A DNA stretch of 40,444 nucleotides. It comes from Afipia sp. 64-13. GTDB lineage: Bacteria > Pseudomonadota > Alphaproteobacteria > Rhizobiales > Xanthobacteraceae. Numbering within the stretch: the stretch's first letter is position 1; each line of letters starts with the position of its first letter. Under the pieces are notes generated by a model. That model was given only the letters and a program-made list of their open reading frames with translations. It did no database searches and was not told where the DNA came from. The stretch is from NCBI GenBank assembly GCA_001897755.1, contig MKUJ01000023.1, positions 1 through 40,444 of the forward strand, in the 5' to 3' direction. The position numbers and the translations under genes were made by a program. Of this stretch, positions 17,097 to 25,218 are shown in pieces.

Positions 17097-17933
17097 TCAG
17101 GCTTCTTCTTTCAGTGCGCTCTCGTGCCAGCGTCGTAGCATGAAATGCGACGCGGCCGAGAGCGCCATATAGATCACAATGCCTGCGACACAGAGCAACA
17201 GCAACGCCGCGAACATGCGCGGAATGTTGAGCCGGTAGCTGGATTCCGCAATCCTGTAGGCGAGGCCCGACCCCGCGCCGGCCGAGCCGGCGGCGATTTC
17301 CGCCACCACCGCGCCGATCAGCGACAGGCCGCCGGCGATGCGCAGGCCGCCGAGAATATGCGGCAGCGCCGAGGGCAGTTGCAGATAGCGCAGGGTCTGG
17401 CCGCGCGAGGCGCCGTGCAGCGCGAACAGGCCCATCAGGTTGCGGTCGACCGATTTCAGCCCGAGCAGCGTGTTCGACAGCACCGGAAAGAACGCCACGA
17501 TCCAGGCGCAGGCCACCACCGCCAGATGCTGCGGCAGATAGATCAGCAAAAGCGGCGCCACCGCGATCACCGGCGTCACCTGCAGGATCACCGCATAGGG
17601 CAGGAACGCGTCCTCCAGCCACTTCGAGCGGTTGAACAGCAGCGCAAGGCCGATGCCGCCCAATGCGGCCGCAAGAAAGCCCTCGATGGTGGTGCGCAGC
17701 GTGGTCAGCAGCGAATCGAACAGCACCGGCGCGTCCTGCACCAGCGTCCGGCCGATCAGCACGGGGCCGGGCAGGATGTAGGGCGGAATGCCGCGCACGC
17801 GGACCGTCGCCTCCCACAGGCCGAGCACAAGCGCAAGGATCAGCGCCGGCAGCAGCACGCGCGTCACCTGTGAGCGATCATCTCCCGGCATCGGCTTTCG
17901 GTCTTCCGGCTGGCGTTCACGCGAATCCGTCAT
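17097..17933 (-). CDS. SsuC/TauC-type ABC transporter permease
   Basis: About 278 residues with six predicted membrane segments and the binding-protein-dependent transport signature near the EAA loop (L-H-G-A-S-R-G-Q-T-L-R-Y-L-Q-L-P-S-A-L-P). N-terminal motifs (L-W-E-A-T-V-R and G-I-P-P-Y-I-L-P-G-P) are those of nitrate/sulfonate/taurine/thiamine-precursor permeases. ATG 17933 has AAGG 6 bases upstream but lies inside the intergenic palindrome that ends at 17929; an internal ATG at 17891 is the alternative. It is the only permease of this type in the window, serving two adjacent binding proteins and perhaps the paralogue at 39 kb. Confidence 0.85.
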   Translation of the reverse strand: MTDSRERQPEDRKPMPGDDRSQVTRVLLPALILALVLGLWEATVRVRGIPPYILPGPVLIGRTLVQDAPVLFDSLLTTLRTTIEGFLAAALGGIGLALLFNRSKWLEDAFLPYAVILQVTPVIAVAPLLLIYLPQHLAVVACAWIVAFFPVLSNTLLGLKSVDRNLMGLFALHGASRGQTLRYLQLPSALPHILGGLRIAGGLSLIGAVVAEIAAGSAGAGSGLAYRIAESSYRLNIPRMFAALLLLCVAGIVIYMALSAASHFMLRRWHESALKEEA

Positions 17934-18020
17934 GCCCAGCCTTGTGCCGGACGTCCACGACTTTACAGCCTTTCGGCTGAGTGAGGACGTGGATAGCCGG
18001 GTCAAGCCCGGCCATGACGA
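17929..18020. repeat. GTCATG-type intergenic palindrome overlapping the permease start
   Basis: Left arm 17929-17958 (GTCATGCCCAGCCTTGTGCC...CGTCCACGA) and right arm 17985-18020 (GAGGACGTGGATAGCCGGGT...GGCCATGACGA) are imperfect inverted repeats and a divergent copy of the elements at 15208 and 27506. The GTCAT end supplies the likely ATG of the permease gene on the minus strand. Confidence 0.8.
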
Positions 18021-18061
18021 AGGAAAGAACTGCAGCTTCCAATCAAGCTCTTATAACGACA

Positions 18062-18093
18062 ACGGGCGCGAACGGAAAACCTTTCGCGCCCGT
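18062..18093 (-). terminator. Hairpin after the first NMT1/TauA-type binding-protein gene
   Basis: A perfect 11-bp stem, ACGGGCGCGAA (18062-18072) with TTCGCGCCCGT (18083-18093), encloses a 10-base loop about 60 bases after the binding-protein stop. On the minus strand it is followed by TTGTCGTTATAAG, a weak U-rich tract. Its place between binding protein and permease suggests partial termination or 3'-end protection that keeps the binding protein in excess. Confidence 0.6.
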
Positions 18094-18152
18094 CATCCAT
18101 CAGAACCGATCACGACAGCGGGCCAGCCTGCCCTCGCCACTCGCCGTGCCCG

Positions 18153-19154
18153 TCAGCTTCCGTTCTTGCCCGCCATGTTGGGGAAGAACAGATCCTTCCA
18201 CGACGCGGCCTTCTCCTTGATCATGCCGGTGCGGCTCATGAAGTCGCTGTACTGGCCGATGCCCTGCGGCGTGGTGGTGAAGGTCACCTGCGGGTCGGTG
18301 AGGATCGAGGTGATCAGCGCCTCGTTCGAGGCATCGCCGCTGAGCTTGACGTAGGTCTTGGCGGCCGCGGTCCGGTCGGCGTTGATGATGCCGATCGCCT
18401 CGTCGAGCGAGGCGATGAAGGCCTCGTAGATCTTCGGATTCTCATCGTGGAATTTCGACGAGGTCCAGATCACGTTGAAGGTCGAGGGCTGGCCGAGGAT
18501 CTTGTAGGAATCGAGCAGCTTGTGGATGCCCGGCTTGGCCAGCTCCAGTTCCTGAATCGGCGCGGCGGTGAAATGGCCGGTCACCTCGGTCCCCGAGAGC
18601 AGCGCGCGCATGCCGTCGGGATGCGACAGCGTCACCGTCAACCTGTCGAGATCGCCGTGATGGCCGGGCCCGAATTCCTTTTCCGCCGCCATCTGCAGCA
18701 GGATCGCCTGGATCGAGACCTTCACCGCCGGCAGGCCGATCTTGTCGCGATCGGAGAGATCGCGCAGCGTCTTCACCTCGGGCCGGTTCATGTTGAGATA
18801 CAGCGGCATCGAGTTCATCGCCGCGACGCCCTTCACCGCCAGTGGCGCGTGGCGGGTCTTGGCCCACAGCACGATCAGCGGCGGTACGCCGCCGGCCGCG
18901 AACTGGATGGTGTTGGAAAGCAGCGCATCGTTCATCACCGCGCCGCCGGCGAAGGTGCGGTAATTGACCTTGAGGTTCGGAATGCCGCGCGCCGCCGCGT
19001 TCTTCTCCATGATACCGCGATCCTGCATGATCATCAGCGGCAGATGGCCGAGGCTGGGCTGCCGGGCGATGGAAATCTCGGTCATCTCGGCGTGGGCGGC
19101 GCTCGCTCCGCCAAGCAGCAGGAGCGCAGTGGCCAGTCGTCGTAGCAACAACAT
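18153..19154 (-). CDS. NMT1/TauA-type ABC transporter substrate-binding protein (paralogue 1)
   Basis: 333 residues; signal peptide residues 1-22 (L-L-L-L-G-G-A-S-A-A-H-A). The mature protein starts E-I-S-I-A-R-Q-P-S-L-G-H-L-P-L-M-I-M and has the SsuA/TauA/NMT1 fold, with G-V-A-A-M-N-S-M-P-L-Y-L, D-K-I-G-L-P-A-V-K-V-S-I-Q-A and L-S-H-P-D-G-M-R-A-L. It is clearly paralogous to the protein at 39347-40360: both share the V-A-A-[ML]-N-[SA]-M-P-L-Y-L core, L-Q-M-A-A-E-K and the closing A-[ST]-S-W-[KQ]-D-[LV]-F-F. Ligands of this class are sulfonates, amines or pyrimidines; the exact one is unknown. AGGAG precedes the ATG. It lies 26 bases after the ThDP enzyme gene. Confidence 0.88.
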   Translation of the reverse strand: MLLLRRLATALLLLGGASAAHAEMTEISIARQPSLGHLPLMIMQDRGIMEKNAAARGIPNLKVNYRTFAGGAVMNDALLSNTIQFAAGGVPPLIVLWAKTRHAPLAVKGVAAMNSMPLYLNMNRPEVKTLRDLSDRDKIGLPAVKVSIQAILLQMAAEKEFGPGHHGDLDRLTVTLSHPDGMRALLSGTEVTGHFTAAPIQELELAKPGIHKLLDSYKILGQPSTFNVIWTSSKFHDENPKIYEAFIASLDEAIGIINADRTAAAKTYVKLSGDASNEALITSILTDPQVTFTTTPQGIGQYSDFMSRTGMIKEKAASWKDLFFPNMAGKNGS

Positions 19155-19180
19155 CGTTCTCTCCTCCCTCAAGGTTTTTG

Positions 19181-20809
19181 TTATCGGCGAATGATCGGCG
19201 CGGCGATGCTCTCCATCATCACGTTGATGCAGGCGGGCTTGCCGCTGCGATGGGCGCCCTCCAGCGCCCCGCGCAACTCCTCGGCCGTCGAGACGCAGGC
19301 GCCGTAACCGCCAAGTGCCTCGGTGACACGCTCGTAACGCGAGGGCAGCAGTTCGCAATTCTTCGCGCGCTCCGCGCCATATTGCCGGAGCTGAATCTGA
19401 TATTCGGCGTTCCAGCGCGCGTCGTTGCCGACCACCACGATCAGCGCAATGCCATAACGTACTGCGGTGTCGAACTCGGCCATGTGGAAGCCGAAGGTGC
19501 CGTCACCCATCACCGCCAGCACCGGATGCTGCGGGTTGGCGAGTTTCGCGGCGATCGCGAACGGCAGCGACACGCCGATGGTGCCGCCGACGCCATTGAT
19601 GAGACGGCGCTGCGGATGCACCAGCGCCTGCGCCCATTGCCCGATCTCGCCGCCGTCGCAGACATAGGTCGCCTGCGGATGCGCCGCGAGAAACGCGCCG
19701 ATGGTGCGGCACATCTCCACCGGATGCAGATGCGAGGGATCGCTTGAGCGCAGGCTGCCCCATTGCGGCATCGCGTGGTTGAGAGCGTCGCTGACCTGCT
19801 GCCGCCAGCCGGACGGCACGGTGGCACTCGCCGCATGACCTTTGGTCAGCGCCTGCAACGTCGAGACCGGATCGGCCACGCCAGACGCCACCAGACGCGC
19901 GCCGAGCGCCTTCACCGCACGCGCGATCAGCGCTTCGTCCGGATCGATCGCGATCCAGCGGCACGATGAGGACAGCGGCGCTTCGCCGAACTTGAGCGTG
20001 AAATCCAGCGGCTTGCCGACCAGCACCACCAGATCGGCCTCGGCGAGAATTTCCGCGAAAGCGCCGAGACCGGGATCGTTGACGCCGCGCGGGCTCTCCA
20101 TGCCGATCACCGGCACGTCGAGCACATCGGCCGCCCTGCGCATCATCGCCTGGCCGCGCTCGGTGCACAGCATCGGCCCGCACAGCACCAGCGGTTTGGT
20201 CGCGGACTGCAGATGCTGCAACGTCAATGCCGCGATCTTGTCATCGAGCGGCATCGCCACCGGCTGCGCCGATACGGGCGCGGGGTCTTCGGCCAACTCC
20301 TGTTCCAGCAGATCGACCGGCAGGCTGATATGGACCGGACCGGGACGGCCCGATGTCGCCAGCGAGATGGCTTTTGCGATATCCGCGCCCAGCGTCGCGG
20401 CGGATTGCGCGGTCCATGACGCCTTGGTCACCGGCCGGGCGAGATCGGCCTGCGCCATTTCCTGAAACGCGCCGCGGCCAAGCTCGTTGAGCCCGGCATG
20501 ACCGGACAGCAGCACGACCGGCGATTCGGAGGCCAGCGCGGTGTAAAGCCCGGCCACCGCGTTGGAATGGCCCTGCCCGCCGGTGACCAGCGCAATGCCG
20601 GCCTGTCCGGTGAGACGGCCCCAGGCATCGGCCATGTGCACGCAGGCGGCTTCATGACGGGCGTGGATCAGCCTGATCTTCGTCGCCAGCAGCGCATCAA
20701 AGATCGGCATCACATGATTGCCCGACACCGTGAAAATGGTGGTCACGCCGAGCCGTTCCAGCGTGCGCGCGACCAGATCCGCGCCCCTTCGCGTTGCGCT
20801 GCCCTTCAT
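19181..20809 (-). CDS. ThDP-dependent enzyme of the acetolactate synthase/benzoylformate decarboxylase family
   Basis: 542 residues in three domains: pyrimidine-binding (1-170; catalytic Glu53 in H-A-R-H-E-A-A), a central domain (185-320) and pyrophosphate-binding (370-540; M-G-D-G-T-F-G-F-H-M-A-E-F...G-N-D-A-R-W-N). Family members carry out decarboxylation or carboligation of 2-oxoacids. It does not show the stretches I would expect of sulfoacetaldehyde acetyltransferase (Xsc), and ComDE sulfopyruvate decarboxylase lacks the middle domain. Placement between genes for a sulfonate-type transporter and a 2-hydroxyacid dehydrogenase suggests it acts on a 2-oxoacid derived from the imported compound (inference). 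GGAGGG precedes the ATG. A candidate operator lies about 90 bases upstream. Confidence 0.85.
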   Translation of the reverse strand: MKGSATRRGADLVARTLERLGVTTIFTVSGNHVMPIFDALLATKIRLIHARHEAACVHMADAWGRLTGQAGIALVTGGQGHSNAVAGLYTALASESPVVLLSGHAGLNELGRGAFQEMAQADLARPVTKASWTAQSAATLGADIAKAISLATSGRPGPVHISLPVDLLEQELAEDPAPVSAQPVAMPLDDKIAALTLQHLQSATKPLVLCGPMLCTERGQAMMRRAADVLDVPVIGMESPRGVNDPGLGAFAEILAEADLVVLVGKPLDFTLKFGEAPLSSSCRWIAIDPDEALIARAVKALGARLVASGVADPVSTLQALTKGHAASATVPSGWRQQVSDALNHAMPQWGSLRSSDPSHLHPVEMCRTIGAFLAAHPQATYVCDGGEIGQWAQALVHPQRRLINGVGGTIGVSLPFAIAAKLANPQHPVLAVMGDGTFGFHMAEFDTAVRYGIALIVVVGNDARWNAEYQIQLRQYGAERAKNCELLPSRYERVTEALGGYGACVSTAEELRGALEGAHRSGKPACINVMMESIAAPIIRR

Positions 20810-20889
20810 GCTCCCTCCGCATTTGCGGCAACGCCGCCGCCGGTGTTTCAAGAGCGAAAGGCTATACCGGGTTTTGAGTCCGGTAAAGC

Positions 20890-20911
20890 TATCATATGTC
20901 TGATATAAGAG
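20890..20911 (-). promoter_or_regulatory. Candidate operator/promoter of the ThDP-enzyme operon (site 1)
   Basis: An AT-rich patch in the 107-base gap between the ATPase and ThDP genes. On the plus strand, 20897-20911 reads TGTCTGATATAAGAG, which differs by one base from the minus-strand reading of 34472-34486 (TGTCTTATATAAGAG) at the suyA promoter. It also includes an inverted repeat TATCA-TATGTC-TGATA (20890-20905). On the minus strand TATGAT is a possible -10, with no good -35. Confidence 0.5.
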
Positions 20912-20916
20912 CTGGC

Positions 20917-21702
20917 CTAGCCGTCGCTGCCCTGCGCCAGCGCGGCGGAGACCTCGCGGCACAGCGCGCCATAGGAGGCGGAGGCACGGAAATCCGCGTC
21001 GCGAGGGTCTGGCGCACCGACCCGGAACCGGGCATGGATGCGGCCGGGCCGTGCGGTCATCACGATGACGCGCTGCGACAGATAGACCGACTCGAACACC
21101 GAATGGGTGACGAAGATCACGGTCTTGCGCAGATCGCGCCACAGCCGCAGCAGGTCGTCGTTGAGGCGGAAGCGCGTGATCTCGTCCAGCGCCGCGAACG
21201 GCTCGTCCAGCAGCAGGATGTCGGGATCGGTGACGAGAGCGCGGGCGAGCGAAGCGCGCATCTTCATGCCGCCGGAAAGTTCGCGCGGATAGACCTCGGC
21301 AAAATCGGTGAGCCCGACCAGCGCCAGCGCGTCCGCCACCCGCGCATCCATTTCGCGTTCGGTCATGCGCGCAAGCCGCAGCGGCAGCCGCACGTTATCG
21401 CGCACGCTGGCCCACGGCATCAAGGTCGGCTCCTGAAACACATAGCCGATGCGGCGGCGCGACGAATGCGGCGGGTGCATCACCTCGACAACGCCGCTGC
21501 TGGCATGATCGAGCCCGGCGATGATGCGCAGCGCGGTCGACTTGCCGCAGCCGGAGGGACCGAGCAGCGAGACGAACTCGCCACGCGCGACATCGAGATC
21601 GATCGGCCCGAGCGCCGCGACGCCGTTGGCGTAGATGCGCGTCACCTCGCGCAGCCGCACCGCGGGCGCATCGGAGACGCTTCCCATCTCCACGCCGCTC
21701 AT
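20917..21702 (-). CDS. SsuB/TauB-type ABC transporter ATP-binding protein
   Basis: 261 residues; energises the permease at 17097-17933. Walker A G-P-S-G-C-G-K-S-T (48-56), signature L-S-G-G-M-K-M-R, Walker B I-L-L-L-D-E-P-F-A-A-L-D, and the switch histidine in F-V-T-H-S-V-F-E-S-V. The G-Y-V-F-Q-E-P-T-L-M-P-W stretch after the Q-loop is diagnostic for the nitrate/sulfonate/taurine group. It starts 20 bases after the stop of the second binding protein, so the two are coupled; the promoter of the ThDP gene lies just beyond its stop. Confidence 0.92.
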   Translation of the reverse strand: MSGVEMGSVSDAPAVRLREVTRIYANGVAALGPIDLDVARGEFVSLLGPSGCGKSTALRIIAGLDHASSGVVEVMHPPHSSRRRIGYVFQEPTLMPWASVRDNVRLPLRLARMTEREMDARVADALALVGLTDFAEVYPRELSGGMKMRASLARALVTDPDILLLDEPFAALDEITRFRLNDDLLRLWRDLRKTVIFVTHSVFESVYLSQRVIVMTARPGRIHARFRVGAPDPRDADFRASASYGALCREVSAALAQGSDG

Positions 21703-21721
21703 GCGTTGTCGCGCCCGCGCA

Positions 21722-22822
21722 TCATTGCCGTGGCCGCAAATCGAGACCGACCGCCTTGTTGACGAAACGCAGCGTGTAGGCCTTGCGGTAATCGAGATCG
21801 CGGCGGACCACGCCGGCGCGCACCATCTTGGTGAAGAAATCGGCCATGCGCTCGTCGCTCATCGCGCCGATGCCGTCTTTCAGAGCGTCGCCGGAATCGA
21901 CAATGCCGTCCTTTTTCATCTGCGCGACGGAATAGTCGAGCAGCGCGTCGGTCATTTCCGGGTTGAGCTTCTTGATCATCGCGTTGGCGGCTTTGTTGTC
22001 GCCGTAAAGATAATTGTACCAGCCGACGATCGAGGCATCGACGAAACGCTGCACCAGATCGGGCTTGCGCTCGGCGAAGGCAGTACGGGCCTCGATCAAA
22101 GTCGAATAGGCGCTGAAGCCGTAATCGGCGATCAGGATCGCAGTCGGCTTGAACTTCGCCTGCTGCTCCACCAGGAACGGCTCGGAGGTGACGTAGCCCT
22201 GCATCGCGCTCGCCTTGTCGGCGATGAAAGGCTGCGCGTTGTAGGTGTAGGGCCGGACCTTGTCCTCGGAGAATTTGAACTCGCTCTTCAGCCACTGGAA
22301 GTAGGTCGAGATGCCTTCCTTGGAGACGAACAGCGTCAGCGGCTTCAGATCCTCCAGCGTCGTTACTTTGGCCTCGGGATGCGCCAGCAGCACCTGCGGA
22401 TCCTTCTGGAAGATCGCCGCCACCGACACCACCGGCACGTTGTTGGCGACCGCCTCGAACGACTGCAGCGTATTCGCGGTCATGTAGAAATCGAGTTTGC
22501 CCGAGATCAGCAAGATGCGGTTGTTGACGTTGGGACCGCCGGGCACGATGGTGACGTCGAGGCCGTAATTCTTGTAAGTGCCGTCCACCAGCGCCTGATA
22601 GAAGCCGCCATGCTCGGCTTCCGCGACCCAGTTGGTGCCGAAGCTGACCTTGTCCAGCGCGCTTGCGCCGCCCGGCGTGCCGGGCGAGGCGGGAGTCGTC
22701 GGAACGGCGGCCGGTTTCGGAGCCTCCGTCTGCGCCCGCGCCGGCCCCGCCGCGCACAGCGCCATGGTCAACGCGCCGGCCAGCATCGCCGTTAACGCTC
22801 GCGGCAGAAGGGCTCGGCTCAT
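21722..22822 (-). CDS. NMT1/THI5-like ABC transporter substrate-binding protein
   Basis: 366 residues; signal peptide about residues 1-31, then a proline/alanine-rich linker (about 35-58) before the domain. Motifs F-G-T-N-W-V-A-E-A-E-H-G-G-F-Y-Q-A and Y-K-N-Y-G-L-D-V-T-I-V-P-G-G-P are those of ThiY/RibY-like proteins, which bind pyrimidine or riboflavin-type compounds, and of related sulfonate binders. It is not closely similar to the two TauA-type paralogues in the window. Two adjacent in-frame ATGs (22825 and 22822) exist; GGAG lies 7 bases before the second. It is the first gene of the ATPase unit and is divergent from the creatininase-family gene. Confidence 0.88.
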   Translation of the reverse strand: MSRALLPRALTAMLAGALTMALCAAGPARAQTEAPKPAAVPTTPASPGTPGGASALDKVSFGTNWVAEAEHGGFYQALVDGTYKNYGLDVTIVPGGPNVNNRILLISGKLDFYMTANTLQSFEAVANNVPVVSVAAIFQKDPQVLLAHPEAKVTTLEDLKPLTLFVSKEGISTYFQWLKSEFKFSEDKVRPYTYNAQPFIADKASAMQGYVTSEPFLVEQQAKFKPTAILIADYGFSAYSTLIEARTAFAERKPDLVQRFVDASIVGWYNYLYGDNKAANAMIKKLNPEMTDALLDYSVAQMKKDGIVDSGDALKDGIGAMSDERMADFFTKMVRAGVVRRDLDYRKAYTLRFVNKAVGLDLRPRQ

Positions 22823-22960
22823 CATTGGACTCCAATGGTCGTTCTGGCCCATGATGGGCGCAACTTTGGCTTGCGGCAGGCATGGCGCGATCATGCGCGG
22901 CGTGCCAGATAATTCCGGACACAATACGTTGCAAACACGAGTAAGGAAACATTCCGCCGC

Positions 22961-23773
22961 ATGATCGCGCCGCCGCCCCGCGACTGGACCCATCTCACCG
23001 CGCCCGATGTCGCGCGCGCCGATCGCGCCGGCTGGATCGCGGTTCTGCCGCTCGCGGCGAGCGAACAGCACGGTCCGCATTTGCCGCTCGCCACCGACAC
23101 GCTGATTGCGCGAGCGTATCTTGCGCGGGTGCTGGAAACGCTGTCCGCGGAGATTCCGGCAAGCGTTCTGCCGGTGCAGGAAATCGGCCTGTCCACCGAG
23201 CATCAGGATTATCCCGGCACGCTGTCGCTGCCCTATCATGTCGCGATCCGGCACTGGATGGCGCTCGGCGAGAGCGTGGCGCGCGCCGGCGTCCGCAAGC
23301 TGGTGATGGTGACGAGCCATGGCGGCAACAGCTCGGCGATGGCGGTGGCGGCGCAGGAATTGCGCCATCGCCTCGACATGCTCGCGGTGACGACGAGCTG
23401 GAGCCGCTTCGGCGTGCCGGACGGCCTGTTTCCCGATGCGGAGATTCGCCACGGCATCCATGGCGGCGCGGTCGAGACCTCGATCATGCTCGCGGCCTAT
23501 CCCGATCTCGTGCGACAGGACAGGATCGCCAATTTCGAGCCTTCAAGCGTGGCGATGGAGCGCGACTTTCGCCACCTCTCCACCGGCCGGCCCGCGCCGT
23601 TCGCCTGGTCGATCCAGGACCTGCATCCGGCCGGCGTCGCCGGTGACGCCCGGCTTGCCAGCGCCGACAAGGGCCGGCGGATCATCGCGCACGGCGCCCG
23701 CGCGTTCTGCGAATTGCTGGCCGACATACACGCCTTCGACCTCGCCCGGCTCGGCAACACGCCGCAGTTCTGA
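22961..23773 (+). CDS. Creatininase-family amidohydrolase
   Basis: 270 residues. Metal-binding motifs of the creatinine amidohydrolase family are present: S-E-Q-H-G-P-H-L-P-L-A-T-D (residues 34-46), T-S-H-G-G-N-S-S and the later G-I-H-G-G-A-V-E-T-S. Members hydrolyse creatinine, formamidopyrimidine flavin precursors, cyclic inosose derivatives or the mycofactocin precursor. No mycofactocin or creatine gene is nearby. The divergent neighbour encodes a THI5/RibY-like binding protein, which would fit a heterocycle-opening amidase (inference). The 138-base divergent gap should carry both promoters. Confidence 0.88.
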   Translation: MIAPPPRDWTHLTAPDVARADRAGWIAVLPLAASEQHGPHLPLATDTLIARAYLARVLETLSAEIPASVLPVQEIGLSTEHQDYPGTLSLPYHVAIRHWMALGESVARAGVRKLVMVTSHGGNSSAMAVAAQELRHRLDMLAVTTSWSRFGVPDGLFPDAEIRHGIHGGAVETSIMLAAYPDLVRQDRIANFEPSSVAMERDFRHLSTGRPAPFAWSIQDLHPAGVAGDARLASADKGRRIIAHGARAFCELLADIHAFDLARLGNTPQF

Positions 23774-23880
23774 GCGCCGTCCGAAAAAACTTTCGAACCG
23801 CCTCGAACCGGATCGTTCCTCTCCGCCACCAATGGACATGCGGCCGCAATGGACCGCCCCCAACACGGATGGAGAGCATC

Positions 23881-24159
23881 ATGTCGATCAAGACCAAGCT
23901 TGCCGCACTCGCGATTGCCGGTCTCACCCTCTCGGGCGGCCTTGCCGCCACCACCCAGCAGGCCGCCGCCGGCGGTTATCATCATCACCACCACGGCATT
24001 GGCATCGGCCTTGCCGCCGGTGCACTGCTCGGCGCCGCGGTTGCCGGCAGCGCCTATGCCGGTCCCGCTTATGTCGCCGACACGCGCCGCTGCGGCTGGG
24101 TGCGCCAGTTCGACGCCTACGGCAACTATATCGGCCGCGTCCGCACCTGCGCCTACTAA
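23881..24159 (+). CDS. Small secreted glycine/histidine-rich protein
   Basis: 92 residues. A signal peptide (1-33; K-T-K-L start, hydrophobic A-G-L-T-L-S-G-G-L-A-A, cleavage near Q-A-A-A) is followed by G-G-Y-H-H-H-H-H-G, a glycine/alanine zipper-like hydrophobic stretch, and a tail with two cysteines (R-R-C-G-W-V-R and R-T-C-A-Y). Similar short proteins of this layout are common and uncharacterised in Bradyrhizobium relatives. The His run could bind metal. ATG 23881 has GGAG 6 bases upstream; an ATG at 23869 is less well placed. Function unknown. Confidence 0.8.
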   Translation: MSIKTKLAALAIAGLTLSGGLAATTQQAAAGGYHHHHHGIGIGLAAGALLGAAVAGSAYAGPAYVADTRRCGWVRQFDAYGNYIGRVRTCAY

Positions 24160-24229
24160 GCCCCGACCGAGTTGACGTCCGCATCCTCGCGGATGGCGTC
24201 CAGCGGCGCCTCATCCACGCCGCATGGAC

Positions 24230-24262
24230 CGGCCCGCCCGGTCGTCCCCCCCGGGCGGGCCG
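24230..24262. terminator. Bidirectional terminator between convergent genes
   Basis: CGGCCCGCCCGG (24230-24241) and its exact complement (24251-24262) form a 12-bp GC stem with a 9-base loop. It sits between the ends of the small secreted-protein gene (24159) and the convergent beta-barrel gene (24275). No strong T-run is visible on either side. Confidence 0.65.
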
Positions 24263-24274
24263 CTTGCCGGATGA

Positions 24275-25186
24275 TCAGAATCCCATGCCCAGACGCACGC
24301 GAAGCTGATGCCGCTCGAAATGGGCGAGATCGAGCGGACCGCGCTCACCCGGCACGTGCCCGGCGACCTGCGTATTCCAGGCGATGGTCATGTTGGCGCG
24401 CGGCGACAGCATCACATAGAGGCTGGGTCCGGCGAACACCGCCTCGCCGGCGAAATCCGACAACGCCACGCTGTCATAGGCGCGTAGATAACGCACTTCG
24501 CCGCCGGCATAGACGCCGTCCGCGATTCTTGCCACCAGCGCGCCGCCGACCTCGGCGACCGCCGACTGACTCCATCGGCGGGCGTCGTGATCGCGCGCCC
24601 AGCCCGGCGCATAGACGACATTCAGCGCGCCGAACAGGCGATCGGCAACAAGTTCGCGGTCGAGCGCGACGGAAACATCCAGCGCATGGTCGCGCGTGCG
24701 AAGTCCGGTCGCAGCGTCGATGCGGCCCATCGCAACATCGAGACCGAAGGTCAGGCCGAACGGCGCGGAGGCGCGATCGAGCAGACGGTATTTGAACTCG
24801 ACGCCGCCTGAGGCCACCGAGACGCGGTGAAGATCGTCCATCCCCGGCACACCGCTGATCGCGTGCAGGCCAAATTCGACATGTGGCGCGATCCGCACAT
24901 TCTCCAGCCAGGTGTATTTGAGCTGCAGGGAATTCAGCGCCGCGAAATAGCGGCCGGACCGCTTGCCGAGGCCGGAATCCGATTCCGCCTCGATCTCCAC
25001 CTCCCCGGCGCCGCCGATATCCGAGCCGACGGTGAAGCCGAACAGGTGCTCGCTGTCGAGGCTCGAGGCCTTCGCCTCGCCGGCGCGCAGGTCGGTCGCT
25101 GCTGCGACCATTAGCCCCCACCACCCGGCTACCAGAGCGAGGGCAGCGCGGACCGCCGTTGCACGACCGTCACAAACAGATGCCAT
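24275..25186 (-). CDS. Predicted outer-membrane beta-barrel protein, possibly iron-regulated
   Basis: 303 residues; hydrophobic leader (about 10-35, R-A-A-L-A-L-V-A-G-W-W-G-L) and then alternating amphipathic strands ending in L-R-V-R-L-G-M-G-F. The C-terminal aromatic residue and strand pattern are those of barrels inserted by BamA. I do not recognise a specific family; a small porin or adhesin-type barrel is possible. Tandem Fur-type palindromes begin about 33 bases upstream of the ATG (25219-25258). No good ribosome-binding site is visible. It is divergent from the large porin fusion. Confidence 0.7.
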   Translation of the reverse strand: MASVCDGRATAVRAALALVAGWWGLMVAAATDLRAGEAKASSLDSEHLFGFTVGSDIGGAGEVEIEAESDSGLGKRSGRYFAALNSLQLKYTWLENVRIAPHVEFGLHAISGVPGMDDLHRVSVASGGVEFKYRLLDRASAPFGLTFGLDVAMGRIDAATGLRTRDHALDVSVALDRELVADRLFGALNVVYAPGWARDHDARRWSQSAVAEVGGALVARIADGVYAGGEVRYLRAYDSVALSDFAGEAVFAGPSLYVMLSPRANMTIAWNTQVAGHVPGERGPLDLAHFERHQLRVRLGMGF

Positions 25187-25218
25187 GAGAGACCATCAAG
25201 GGGCTGCCGCTCCAAAGT

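Noticed and set aside
18048-18061. CTCTTATAACGACA as a third copy of the shared operator
   Set aside because: It needs a one-base gap plus a mismatch to align with CTCTTATATAAGACA, and it lacks the palindromic core; I treat it as chance.
19181-20809. ThDP enzyme as sulfoacetaldehyde acetyltransferase (Xsc)
   Set aside because: The conserved N-terminal Xsc stretches that I would expect are absent and the chain is shorter; no phosphate acetyltransferase gene is adjacent.
22961-23773. Creatininase-family protein as MftE of a mycofactocin system
   Set aside because: No mftA, B, C, D or F-like gene is in the surrounding sequence.
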